Assembly (NCBI RefSeq): GCF_001673535.1
Contig: NZ_LZLY01000021.1
Span: forward strand, 1-64,000
Direction of reading: 5' to 3'
DNA length: 64,000 bases
DNA from: Mycobacterium sp. 1081908.1
GTDB lineage: Bacteria; Actinomycetota; Actinomycetes; Mycobacteriales; Mycobacteriaceae
Below, in pieces: positions 46,569-54,433 of this stretch. The notes beneath the pieces are model-generated. The model saw only the letters and a list, made by a program, of their open reading frames with translations. It did not search any database and was not told the DNA's origin. Made by a program: the position numbers and the translations under genes. The stretch's first letter is position 1. Every line of letters starts with the position of its first letter.

Positions 46569-47069
46569 TCACGTCCGGCTGAGGATGAACGCCTCGATGT
46601 GGCGGTCGCCCGCCCGCCGTTCGTACTTGCGCCAGCCGGGGTACATCTTGACCCCTTTCGCCCAGATCTCGTCCCGCTCCGCGGGCGTGGCGAGCCGGGC
46701 GGTGGCCTGCCAGGTGTCGCGCCCGATCGACACCGTGGCCGACGGGTTGGCCTTGAGGTTGTAGTACCAGGCCGGGTGCTTTTCGCCGCCCCAGTTGGAC
46801 GCGATCAGCCCCACGCCATCGGGGTGCGGAATTCCATACACCGCGACGCTCCGAGGCTGCCCGGACTTCGCGCCGGTGGTGGTGAGCAAGACCGCGGGGA
46901 CCCCGGTCGCGATCAAGGCGAAGCTGCTTCGACCGCCGGTGAGCTTGGCGACGAGCCGGTCCAGGTGGTGTGCCGTCGGGCGCATAAACGCCGCCCCCAC
47001 CTTCGTGGCGGCGAAGGTGCGCATCATTCGATGAAATGCGTTGGTCTCGTCGAAGGATCGGTCGGACAT
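46569..47069 (-). CDS. Deazaflavin (F420)-dependent nitroreductase family protein (Ddn-like)
   Basis: A 166-residue split-barrel protein with the family features LTTTGAKSGQPRSVAVYGIP, the SNWGGEKHPAWYYNLKANP segment (in two parts) that contacts F420, and a C-terminal YPGWRKYERRAG. Members use reduced F420 to reduce quinones or nitroaromatics; Ddn activates pretomanid. Whether this paralogue does so is unknown. It lies between the FHA gene and a VOC gene, all on the minus strand. Confidence 0.85.
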   Translation of the reverse strand: MSDRSFDETNAFHRMMRTFAATKVGAAFMRPTAHHLDRLVAKLTGGRSSFALIATGVPAVLLTTTGAKSGQPRSVAVYGIPHPDGVGLIASNWGGEKHPAWYYNLKANPSATVSIGRDTWQATARLATPAERDEIWAKGVKMYPGWRKYERRAGDRHIEAFILSRT

Positions 47070-47112
47070 GGCGTCATTCTCGCGCAACGGTATTCGCCGT
47101 TCCAGTGGCAAA

Positions 47113-47481
47113 TCAGGCGCGGTCGTGGAGAGTGACCTGGTAGCCGTCGGGGTCGGCGAAGGTGAACGTCCGCCCGAAGGGGCCGTCGATCGGTGCGGAG
47201 ACGATGGTGTGACCGTCGGCGACGAGAGCGTCGTGAATGGCCTGAACGTCTGTGGCATGGAGCCAGATCGCGGCACCGATGCCGGGCTGTGCGACGGATC
47301 CGAGATCGGTGCCGGGAACGACGTCGCGCAGTGCGAACGCGATCGGCTTCGTCTGGAAGACGACGGCGTGCGGAGGCCCGGCCTGCGAGCGGACCAGTCC
47401 GAGGTACTGCTCGTAGAACGCCTGCGAAGCGTCGAGGTCGCGCGCCTGCAGCGAGATGAAATCGGGGCCGGTGGCGGGCAT
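47113..47481 (-). CDS. VOC-fold protein (glyoxalase-like)
   Basis: A 122-residue VOC protein (FISLQARDLDASQAFYEQYLG at the start, read in parts; FADPDGYQVTLHD at the end). The ribosome site AAAGGAG precedes the ATG. It is divergent from a marR gene, and two copies of a palindrome lie between them, so MarR probably represses it. The likely role is binding or turnover of a small reactive compound; the substrate is unknown. Confidence 0.82.
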   Translation of the reverse strand: MPATGPDFISLQARDLDASQAFYEQYLGLVRSQAGPPHAVVFQTKPIAFALRDVVPGTDLGSVAQPGIGAAIWLHATDVQAIHDALVADGHTIVSAPIDGPFGRTFTFADPDGYQVTLHDRA

Positions 47482-47503
47482 GACGGTGCTCCTTTCCTCC
47501 TCA

Positions 47504-47547
47504 TGTCAGTTTTCTGACACATAGCAATCTATGTCAGAATGCTGACA
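47504..47547. promoter_or_regulatory. Twin MarR-type operators TGTCAG-N4-CTGACA
   Basis: Two perfect 6-4-6 palindromes: 47504-47519 (TGTCAGTTTTCTGACA) and 47532-47547 (TGTCAGAATGCTGACA). Their centres are 28 bases apart. The second overlaps the marR start codon. The pair lies between divergent VOC and marR genes and fits autorepression by MarR. Confidence 0.85.
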
Positions 47548-48005
47548 TGAGTCAAGATGGCGCCGGTGTCGACCTGGAGACGTCACTGGGCTACCTGCTG
47601 AAAGAAGCGTCGAGCGTCCTTCGCGCCGCGATGGAAGAGGTGCTGCGCCCACTCGGTCTGAGCGTCACGCAGTACTCCTGCCTAGAGCTGCTGGCTCAAC
47701 GCCCGGGCCTGTCGAACTCCGAGCTCGCCCGGGGCGCGTTCGTGACACGGCAGTCGATGAATGTGGTGCTCCAGGGTCTGGAACGAGACGGCTACGTGAC
47801 CAGGCCCGCGGAGGCACCCGTCGGCAAGGTTCTTCCCACGCGGCTCACCCCTCGCGGCCGACGGAGCCTGGAGAAGGCGACCGTAGCCGTCCGATCCGTC
47901 GAGCTACGAATGCTGACCGGCATGACCGATGCCGAGCAGTCCAACGCTTTCCGGATCCTGCAGCGCATGATCCATTCCCTGCGCGACGGCAACGACGGCG
48001 CATAG
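47547..48005 (+). CDS. MarR-family transcriptional regulator
   Basis: A 152-residue winged-helix dimer. The recognition region reads LSNSELARGAFVTRQSMNVVLQ and the wing RPAEAPVGKVLPTRLT. Its ATG lies inside the second operator copy, so there is little or no leader. It probably represses itself and the divergent VOC gene and is released by a phenolic or oxidising ligand (inference from the family). Confidence 0.92.
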   Translation: MSQDGAGVDLETSLGYLLKEASSVLRAAMEEVLRPLGLSVTQYSCLELLAQRPGLSNSELARGAFVTRQSMNVVLQGLERDGYVTRPAEAPVGKVLPTRLTPRGRRSLEKATVAVRSVELRMLTGMTDAEQSNAFRILQRMIHSLRDGNDGA

Positions 48006-48068
48006 CCGGTTCTCGGGCCAGACCCCGACACCCTTGCGGCGGACGGCGCGGGATTGAATGATCGCGAG

Positions 48069-48446
48069 ATGAACCAGGCGCTGTGGATCGTTGCGATCGT
48101 CCTCGCGGTCGCATTCGTCGGGAGCGGGCTGTTGAAACTGGTTCGCACCAAGGACCAATTGGTGGGCTCGGGGTTCGGGTGGGCGGAGGACTACAGCCCG
48201 TCGGCGATCCGGCTCATCGGGGTCGCCGAGATCCTCGGCGCGATCGGGCTGATCGTGCCGGCCCTGGTGCACATCGCGCCAATCCTGGTGCCGCTGGCCG
48301 CGGTTGGGCTCGCGGCGGTGATGATCGGCGCCGCCGTGGTGCACGCCCGGCGCAAGGAGACACCGTTTGTCGCGATGAACGCGGTGCTGCTGGCGCTCGC
48401 CGTCTTCGTCGCGTGGGGCCGCTTCGGACCCTATCCGCTCACCTAG
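48069..48446 (+). CDS. DoxX-like membrane protein
   Basis: A 125-residue protein with four hydrophobic helices; the segments GSGLLKLVRTKDQL and GVAEILGAIGLIVPAL are typical of the DoxX/DoxX-like family, which associates with thiol or quinone redox processes at the membrane. The ATG at 48069 is preferred over the TTG five codons upstream. It follows marR on the same strand and may share its control. Confidence 0.8.
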   Translation: MNQALWIVAIVLAVAFVGSGLLKLVRTKDQLVGSGFGWAEDYSPSAIRLIGVAEILGAIGLIVPALVHIAPILVPLAAVGLAAVMIGAAVVHARRKETPFVAMNAVLLALAVFVAWGRFGPYPLT

Positions 48447-49013
48447 TCACTCAGGCTTGGTGCTGTCGACCTGATCCTGGGTGTATTCGATGACGGGCGG
48501 CGACTCGCCGTAGACGTCGAGGGTGTGGATGAAGCGGTGCACGCCCATCACCCCGGCGCAAGTGAACCCCAGCTCGATGATCTGCGCGGCGGTGAAGTGC
48601 TCCCCCAGCCGCTTGTAGAACTCGTCGTCCATGGCGTGATGGTCGGACGAAAGCAAGTCGAGGAACTCGACGGCCATCTGCTCCTGCGGGGTGAGGTCGC
48701 CATGACCCGGGGCGAGCAGGCAGGCGACGTCCTCGTCGGTGATCGAGTCGTGCTTGCGCGACTGACTGCAGGGTTCGCACTCGCCGAGTTGGGCGCTGCG
48801 GATGCGCAGCAGCTCCAGGATGCGGCCGCCGAGCAGCGTGCCGGCACCCAGGTGGTGTCTGGCCATGTCGACCTGTTCGAGTTGTGCGCTGCGATACGCG
48901 AATATCTGCAGCGGCACCGGGGTCGCGTAGAGACCCGCGGCGACACCGGCCTCCACGATCTCGCGGGAGCGCGAGCTCAGCTCTTCCATTGGGATTGGCG
49001 CAATACGCGGCAT
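48447..49013 (-). CDS. Carboxymuconolactone decarboxylase/AhpD-like protein
   Basis: A 188-residue all-helical protein with the CxxC pair CEPCSQSRKH around residue 80, the AhpD-type peroxidase/adaptor motif. It probably reduces peroxides or acts in small-molecule catabolism. It converges on the DoxX-like gene with no gap (stop codons adjacent), and DoxX-like and AhpD-like proteins often occur together. Confidence 0.84.
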   Translation of the reverse strand: MPRIAPIPMEELSSRSREIVEAGVAAGLYATPVPLQIFAYRSAQLEQVDMARHHLGAGTLLGGRILELLRIRSAQLGECEPCSQSRKHDSITDEDVACLLAPGHGDLTPQEQMAVEFLDLLSSDHHAMDDEFYKRLGEHFTAAQIIELGFTCAGVMGVHRFIHTLDVYGESPPVIEYTQDQVDSTKPE

Positions 49014-49070
49014 AAATCAGGCTAACTTTCTTGTGCGAGGCCGAAAAGCCCCGATGGTTGGGAGAACTCG

Positions 49071-49859
49071 ATGTCCAGACTTGCCGACAAGGTCGCGATA
49101 GTCACCGGCGGTGCGGGCGGAATCGGTGCGGCGACGGCGCACGAATTGGCCCGCGAGGGCGCCGCCGTCGCCGTGGTCGACGTCGACGAGGCGAGGGCCG
49201 CCGGGGTCGCCGACGAGATCCGTCGCATGGGGGCCCGCGCGATCGCGCTCGGCGCGGATCTCGCGCGGGAGGCGACGGCGCGAGACGTGGTGGAATCGAC
49301 GGTGGCGGAGTTCGGCCGCGTCGACGTGCTGCACAACAACGCTGCCCTGACCGCCAGCGACTTCCTGTCGCGGGACACCACGGTCACCGAAATGTCGCCG
49401 GACGTGTGGCAGCGATCCCTGGAGGTCAACCTCGGCAGCCAGCTGCTGATGTGCAAGTACGTGGTCCCCGAAATGCGAAGGGGCGGAGGGGGTTCCATTG
49501 TCAACATGTCGTCGGGGGCCGCGCTGAAAGGCGACCGCACCCGCCTGGCCTACGGCGTCTCGAAGGCCGGGGTGCACACCCTGACGATGTACGTCGCGAC
49601 CAGCGAGGGCAAGGCCGGCGTGCGGGCCAACACGATCGTGCCCGGGCTGATCGTCACCGACGCCGTTCGCGGGCACCTGTCCGAGGAGATCATCGGCCGC
49701 CTCGGCCGGGCCACGCTGACGCCGTACCTCGGGGAGCCGCGCGACGTCGCCGATCTCGTCGTGTTCCTGGCTTCGGACGCGTCGCGCTACATCACCGGGC
49801 AGATGATCGCGATCGACGGCGGGATGTCCGCTCACGTCGGCCTCGACACCGGCGACTGA
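49071..49859 (+). CDS. Short-chain dehydrogenase/reductase
   Basis: A 262-residue classical SDR. The cofactor loop is TGGAGGIG and an Asp after the second strand (VVDVDE) favours NAD. The active-site Ser is in NMSSGAAL and the Tyr/Lys pair in AYGVSKAG. The substrate is unknown; mycobacterial members act on steroids, alcohols or lipids. Confidence 0.9.
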   Translation: MSRLADKVAIVTGGAGGIGAATAHELAREGAAVAVVDVDEARAAGVADEIRRMGARAIALGADLAREATARDVVESTVAEFGRVDVLHNNAALTASDFLSRDTTVTEMSPDVWQRSLEVNLGSQLLMCKYVVPEMRRGGGGSIVNMSSGAALKGDRTRLAYGVSKAGVHTLTMYVATSEGKAGVRANTIVPGLIVTDAVRGHLSEEIIGRLGRATLTPYLGEPRDVADLVVFLASDASRYITGQMIAIDGGMSAHVGLDTGD

Positions 49860-49987
49860 TGTTGTGCGTCGTGAGTTCGGTTCTCGCCGAGATCGACGCT
49901 GGCGCGAAAAAGTGCGAGTGGCCGCCGCGCTAGCGTCGATCTCGCTGTCGGAAGCGCCCGATTGGCGCCCTTGTGGCCGCGCCACGC

Positions 49988-50800
49988 TCAGCCGCTCGTC
50001 GGACCGAGCGCGTACGCGCCGGTCTCCGGATGGTGATACCAGCCGCTGGCGGCGTGGGTGCCGCCGTCGACGTGGATCGTTTGACCGGTGATGTAGCTGG
50101 ACATCTCGGATGCGAGAAAGACTGCCGCACCGGCCATTTCGTCGACATGGCCGGCCCGCCCCATCGGCACCGTCAGGCCGAATCGCTGTTCGGAGCCGGG
50201 CGGCGCGATCTCCCGGATGCCTTCGGTCATGGTGATGTCGGGCGCCAGCGCGTTGACCCGGATGCCGTGCGGGGCCAGCTCGAGCGCGGCGGTCTTGGTG
50301 TAGTTGATGACGCCGGCCTTGGCCGCCGCGTACGTCGCGTAGCCGGGCGCGGCGCGCACGCCCTCGATCGAGGTGACGCTGATGACGCTGCCGGGCAGCT
50401 TCTGTTCGACGAGGACGCGCGCCACCCGCTGCGTGCACAGGTAGACGTGGCGCAGGTTCGACTTGTACAGCGCGTCCCAACCGTTCTCGCTGGTGTCGAG
50501 GATCCCCGACCAGAACACCCCGCCGGCGTTGTTGACCAGGATCGTCACCGTCCCAAGCTCGGCGGAGGTCTGCGCCAGCGCGGCGTCCACCGCGGCGCTG
50601 TCCCGCACGTCGACGGTGAGACCCAGCGCGCCGATCTCGTCGGCGGCCGAGGCGCATGAGTCGGGGTTGCGTTCCCAGATCGCGACACGGGCGCCGAAGG
50701 CCTTCAGCCCCGCCGCGATGCCGCGGCCGATGCCCGCGCCGCCGCCCGTGACGACCGCGACGCGGTCGGTCAGAAGCACGCTGGACGGATCGAGTGTCAT
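49988..50800 (-). CDS. Short-chain dehydrogenase/reductase
   Basis: A 270-residue classical SDR. The cofactor loop is TGGGAGIG, the structural NNAG is intact, the Ser is in SVTSIEG and the catalytic Tyr/Lys in TYAAAKAG. A TATAGT (complement of 50808-50813) sits seven bases before the ATG, so the transcript may be leaderless. It is divergent from an epimerase-type oxidoreductase and close to a TetR gene, which suggests shared control. Confidence 0.9.
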   Translation of the reverse strand: MTLDPSSVLLTDRVAVVTGGGAGIGRGIAAGLKAFGARVAIWERNPDSCASAADEIGALGLTVDVRDSAAVDAALAQTSAELGTVTILVNNAGGVFWSGILDTSENGWDALYKSNLRHVYLCTQRVARVLVEQKLPGSVISVTSIEGVRAAPGYATYAAAKAGVINYTKTAALELAPHGIRVNALAPDITMTEGIREIAPPGSEQRFGLTVPMGRAGHVDEMAGAAVFLASEMSSYITGQTIHVDGGTHAASGWYHHPETGAYALGPTSG

Positions 50801-50883
50801 GACGATGACTATAGAATATCTCCACGTCAAGGTTTACGGTCTGTACTGAATATGTTCGATATGTAATGCACGGGAGGGCCGCC

Positions 50884-51873
50884 ATGGCCAGCACGATCTT
50901 CGTCACCGGCGCGACCGGGCAGACCGGCGGCAACGTGTGCCAGCAGCTGATCGAGCGCGGCGACCGCGTTCGCGCGCTGGTGCGCGAGCCCGACGACGCC
51001 GCGGCGCTGGCCGGGATCGGCGTCGAACTGGTCAAGGGCGACATCACCGACGCCGACGACGTGCTCGCCGCGGCGAAGGGCGCCGAGGCGGCCATCCACT
51101 GCGCCGCGCTGCTGGGCGGCGCGAGCCAGGACCTCGACGACTTCAAGGCCGTCAACACCGTCGGCACCACGAACGTCCTGGACGCGGCCAAGGCCCACGG
51201 CATGCGCCGGGTGGTCGCGCTGAGCACCGCCACGTTCCTGGACCTGAGCACCGGCGTCGATTTCGAAGAGGCGCCCGTGCTGAAGAACCCGCCGGGTGAC
51301 CCCTACACCGTCACCAAGCTGGCCGCCTTCCTCGAGGCGCACCGGCGCGCGGCCGCGGGCGACGACGTGCTGACGTGCCACCCCGGCGCGATCTTCGGGC
51401 CCGGCCTGGTGGTCGCGCGCGCCCTGCACCGCACCAGCTTCAACCGGGTGTTGCTGGCCGGCATGCGCGGAAAGATCAAGCGCTATCTGGCTTTTCCCGT
51501 GACCTGGGTGGCGGGGGCGGACGTCGCGAAGGGTTCGATTGCGGCGCTGGACAAGGGGGTGGCCGGGGAGCGCTACCTGCTGGTCGGCCGTCCGGAGGAC
51601 ACCTTCAGCACCGCCGGCGGCATCAACCGCGCCTGCGAGATCGCCGGAATCGACCACCGCGTCGAGGATCTCGACTACCGCAGCGACCCCGAGGCATTGA
51701 CCGCCGAGTTCGGGCCCACCCTGATGGCGATCGCGAAGGCCGCGGCAAAGAGCGAGCGCAAGCCCCGGGCGACCGACAACCTGACCACCCGGCGGCTCGG
51801 TTATGCGCCGATGTCCTTCGATGACGGCCTACGGCTGCTGATCTCATGGCTGCGCGAGCTCGGCAAGCTGTAG
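50884..51873 (+). CDS. NAD-dependent epimerase/3-beta-HSD-like oxidoreductase
   Basis: A 329-residue extended SDR. The NAD loop is TGATGQTGG; the Tyr/Lys pair appears in DPYTVTKLAAF. Its features resemble sterol 3-beta-hydroxysteroid dehydrogenase or dihydroflavonol reductase groups. GGGAGGG precedes the ATG at 50884. The 3' end overlaps the following TetR gene by 28 bases. Confidence 0.87.
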   Translation: MASTIFVTGATGQTGGNVCQQLIERGDRVRALVREPDDAAALAGIGVELVKGDITDADDVLAAAKGAEAAIHCAALLGGASQDLDDFKAVNTVGTTNVLDAAKAHGMRRVVALSTATFLDLSTGVDFEEAPVLKNPPGDPYTVTKLAAFLEAHRRAAAGDDVLTCHPGAIFGPGLVVARALHRTSFNRVLLAGMRGKIKRYLAFPVTWVAGADVAKGSIAALDKGVAGERYLLVGRPEDTFSTAGGINRACEIAGIDHRVEDLDYRSDPEALTAEFGPTLMAIAKAAAKSERKPRATDNLTTRRLGYAPMSFDDGLRLLISWLRELGKL

Positions 51874-52424
51874 GCGTCGCCGTCGGGGATCTGTCCGATC
51901 GGATCCTCGACGCGGCCCAGCGGCTGGTGTTCCGGACGGGCGCCCGGAGGATGTCGCTGTCGGACGTGGCGACCCTGGCCGGGGTTTCGCGTCCCACCAT
52001 CTACCGCTATTTCGCGTCCAAGGAAGAGCTAACCGACGCGCTGGGATCCCGGGAGCGCCGCCGCTTCGCCGACGCGATGGACGACGCGATGTCCGGGGTG
52101 GTCGGCGTCGCCCGGCTGGAGGCCGCGGTCGACGTCGTCGCGACCTTCGTCGAGGCCCAGCCGCCCGGGCGGCTGCTCGACCTGGAGCCGACGTTCGCCC
52201 ACGACCAGATGGCCCGCGCGCTGCCGATGCTCGCCGACGGGCTGGTGGCGGTCTTGCGGCGCTGCGCCCGCGAGGGCGCCCTCTCCCCGGCGGTGGGCCC
52301 GCGCGACCTCGCCGGCGCGATCGCGCGGACCGCGTTGAGCCACTACATATTTCCGGATGCCGACCGCGCGGCCGTGCGCCGGGAGATTCGGGCCGCAGCC
52401 GGCCTTCCCGCTCAGCCCAGCTGA
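51846..52424 (+). CDS. TetR-family transcriptional regulator
   Basis: A 192-residue regulator with the helix-turn-helix SLSDVATLAGVSRPTIYRYF followed by ASKEELTDAL. It overlaps the epimerase gene by 28 bases, so it is co-transcribed with it and may control the epimerase/SDR pair. The 3' end overlaps the convergent PPOX gene by about 12 bases. Confidence 0.9.
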   Translation: MAARARQAVGVAVGDLSDRILDAAQRLVFRTGARRMSLSDVATLAGVSRPTIYRYFASKEELTDALGSRERRRFADAMDDAMSGVVGVARLEAAVDVVATFVEAQPPGRLLDLEPTFAHDQMARALPMLADGLVAVLRRCAREGALSPAVGPRDLAGAIARTALSHYIFPDADRAAVRREIRAAAGLPAQPS

Positions 52425-52942
52425 AACTTGGTGGCGCCGAACGGTTCCGACGTGCCGAGCGCGAAAACCGTCGACGCCTTGACCCGATAGACGTGCCACG
52501 GCGGCGGACCGGCCGACGGCGCGCTGAACTCCGCCGTGAGCGCGTCGCCCGCCACCTCGCAGGGCCATCCGTCGTGGACGAAAACGGCTGCGACGGAAGC
52601 AAGTTCGCCGGCGTCGGTGACCCGCTCGGCGGTGCCCTCGACCACGAGGTCGAACGGCTCGGTGGCGACGCTGAGCACGCATCGGGGATCGCGCGCCAGG
52701 TTCCGCGACTTGCGGGTCGCAAGCCCGGAGCTGAAGTACCAACTCCCGCCGCACCGAACCACCCCGACGGCCATGACGTGCGGGCTGCCGTCGGGATCGA
52801 TCGTGCTCAGCCAGACTGTGTGGCGATGCGGGCCGCCGGTGCCCGGCGCCTGCGGCAGCTCACCGTCCAGTACCGCCCGGACGCGGTCCCATTCGATCGG
52901 CGGTGTGCCGTACCCGTCGAGATTGCGCTCTGTGATCGTCAT
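52412..52942 (-). CDS. Pyridoxamine 5'-phosphate oxidase-fold protein
   Basis: A 176-residue split-barrel protein (WLSTIDPDGSPHVMAVGVV; LATRKSRNLARDPRCVLSV in parts), the pattern of F420/FMN-binding PPOX-class proteins. It is not closely related to the other PPOX gene at 10731. The substrate is unknown. Head-on overlap of about 12 bases with the TetR gene. Confidence 0.85.
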   Translation of the reverse strand: MTITERNLDGYGTPPIEWDRVRAVLDGELPQAPGTGGPHRHTVWLSTIDPDGSPHVMAVGVVRCGGSWYFSSGLATRKSRNLARDPRCVLSVATEPFDLVVEGTAERVTDAGELASVAAVFVHDGWPCEVAGDALTAEFSAPSAGPPPWHVYRVKASTVFALGTSEPFGATKFQLG

Positions 52943-52972
52943 ACCAGTATTGACCGACGCGCGACCCGGAAG

Positions 52973-53548
52973 TCATCGCTCGTTCAGCAGGAACAGGCCG
53001 TAGGCCGCGATCGACTGCGCGTCCACGATCACCCCGGTGCGCATCATCTCCTCGACGTCCGCGCGCGAGAACCATTCGCTGTGCATGTCCTGTTCCTCGT
53101 GCTCGCGGTCCGCCTCGCCCTCGACGATGCCGGTGGCCAGGAACGCCCAGCCGCGCTGACTCGTCATCCCGGCGGCCACGTCCAGCAGGCCCAGCGCCTC
53201 GATCGACGTCGCGCGCAGGCCGGTCTCCTCGCGCAGCTCCCGCTCGGCCAGCTCGTGCGGGTCGGCCTCCGCGTGATCGGGGGCGCTGCCCTGCGGGAAC
53301 TCCCAGCGCCGCGCGCCGAGGGGGTAGCGGAACTGCTCGACCAGCCGGAAACGGTTGCCGTCGTACGGCATCACCAGCGCGTAGGTCGGCTTGTCGATCA
53401 CCGAGTAGATGCCGGGGCTGCCGTCCGGGCGGCGGATCTGGTCCTCACGCACCACCAGCCATCGGTTCCGATAGACCTCGCGGGAAGCGACGCATTCGAT
53501 GAAGGGCACGTCGCCCAGTATCACCGGTGCGGTAGCGTCCCAAGCCAT
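52973..53548 (-). CDS. Nudix hydrolase (ADP-ribose pyrophosphatase-like)
   Basis: A 191-residue hydrolase. The Nudix box lies in GSAPDHAEADPHELAEREL followed by REETG, with a few more residues than usual between the Gly and the first Glu. Substrates could be ADP-ribose or other nucleoside diphosphate-X compounds. The ATG at 53548 shares the tetramer CATG with the start of the divergent SnoaL-like gene. GTG codons at 53524 or 53509 are alternative starts that would leave a little room for a promoter. Confidence 0.85.
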   Translation of the reverse strand: MAWDATAPVILGDVPFIECVASREVYRNRWLVVREDQIRRPDGSPGIYSVIDKPTYALVMPYDGNRFRLVEQFRYPLGARRWEFPQGSAPDHAEADPHELAERELREETGLRATSIEALGLLDVAAGMTSQRGWAFLATGIVEGEADREHEEQDMHSEWFSRADVEEMMRTGVIVDAQSIAAYGLFLLNER

Positions 53549-53918
53549 GCCATCCCCCGAAGCCATCACCGAGACCGTCAAGAGCTACCTCGCGCTCGTG
53601 GCCGCCGCCAAGACCGACGACATCGTGGCGCTTTACGCCGACGATGCGACCCTCGAGGACCCCATCGGCGCGGACATCCGCCGCGGCCACGACGCGATCC
53701 GCGAGTTCTACGCCGGATTCCAGGACGCCAAGAAGGACACGGAACTCGTCGAGATCCGGGTCGGTGGCAGCGAAGCCGCGTTCCTGTGGCACCTCACGCT
53801 CGACGGCGGCGACAGCCGCAGCCGGCTCTCCCCGATCTCGACGATGACGTTCGACGAGGACGCGAAAATCACGTCGATGCGGGCGTTCTGGTCACCCTCG
53901 GACTTCAAAGTCCTGTAG
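53547..53918 (+). CDS. SnoaL/NTF2-like protein (steroid delta-isomerase type)
   Basis: A 123-residue cone-shaped NTF2-fold protein (YADDATLEDPIGADIRRGHD; ISTMTFDEDAKITSMRAF), often annotated as nuclear transport factor 2 family or ketosteroid isomerase. The Asp and Tyr that would act in isomerisation cannot be assigned with certainty. The start codon overlaps that of the divergent Nudix gene; the 3' end overlaps the SRPBCC gene by 27 bases. Confidence 0.83.
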   Translation: MPSPEAITETVKSYLALVAAAKTDDIVALYADDATLEDPIGADIRRGHDAIREFYAGFQDAKKDTELVEIRVGGSEAAFLWHLTLDGGDSRSRLSPISTMTFDEDAKITSMRAFWSPSDFKVL

Positions 53919-54377
53919 CGCCTCCGCGGCGCGCTTGACGCGCCGCAGCGTCTCCTCGATGCCGCGGTTGACCTGACGCCCCCGCGGGACGAGGGCCTCG
54001 GCAAGCCTGTTGGCGACCGAGCACCACAGGAATTCGAACGACTCGGTGAGCAGGGTGCCGGACGCCGACGGTTCCATCGTGTAGCGCCAGCGGGTTTCCT
54101 CGCGGCCGGCGGCGTCGTTGACGGTGGCGAAGCCGAATTCGCGGCCCCGCTCGGCGGTCTCGATCACCGCCGTCCTGGCCCAGCGCATGCGTCCGAGCCG
54201 GTTGTGCCCGCGGAACCGGACGCCCGGGGCCGCCGCGGTCGCGCCGTCCAGCCACTCGCAGCGGTAGCACTCCGGGCTCCACTCGCCCATCCGCGTCACG
54301 TCGGCGACCAGGTCGTAGACGACCTCGGGTGGTGCGGCGATGTCGATGCTGCCGTGGCCGCGCCGCGGTGTGGGCAT
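53892..54377 (-). CDS. SRPBCC-family (polyketide cyclase/START-like) protein
   Basis: A 161-residue helix-grip protein (SIDIAAPPEVVYDLVADVTR at the N-terminus; MGEWSPECY). Such proteins bind hydrophobic ligands. The ATG at 54377 is the natural start before the first strand. It converges on the SnoaL-like gene with 27 bases of overlap. Confidence 0.82.
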   Translation of the reverse strand: MPTPRRGHGSIDIAAPPEVVYDLVADVTRMGEWSPECYRCEWLDGATAAAPGVRFRGHNRLGRMRWARTAVIETAERGREFGFATVNDAAGREETRWRYTMEPSASGTLLTESFEFLWCSVANRLAEALVPRGRQVNRGIEETLRRVKRAAEALQDFEVRG

Positions 54378-54433
54378 GGCCCGAGTATGGCAGTGGGCTC
54401 GTGCGATGCCACCGCGACCGCGATAATGCACCG

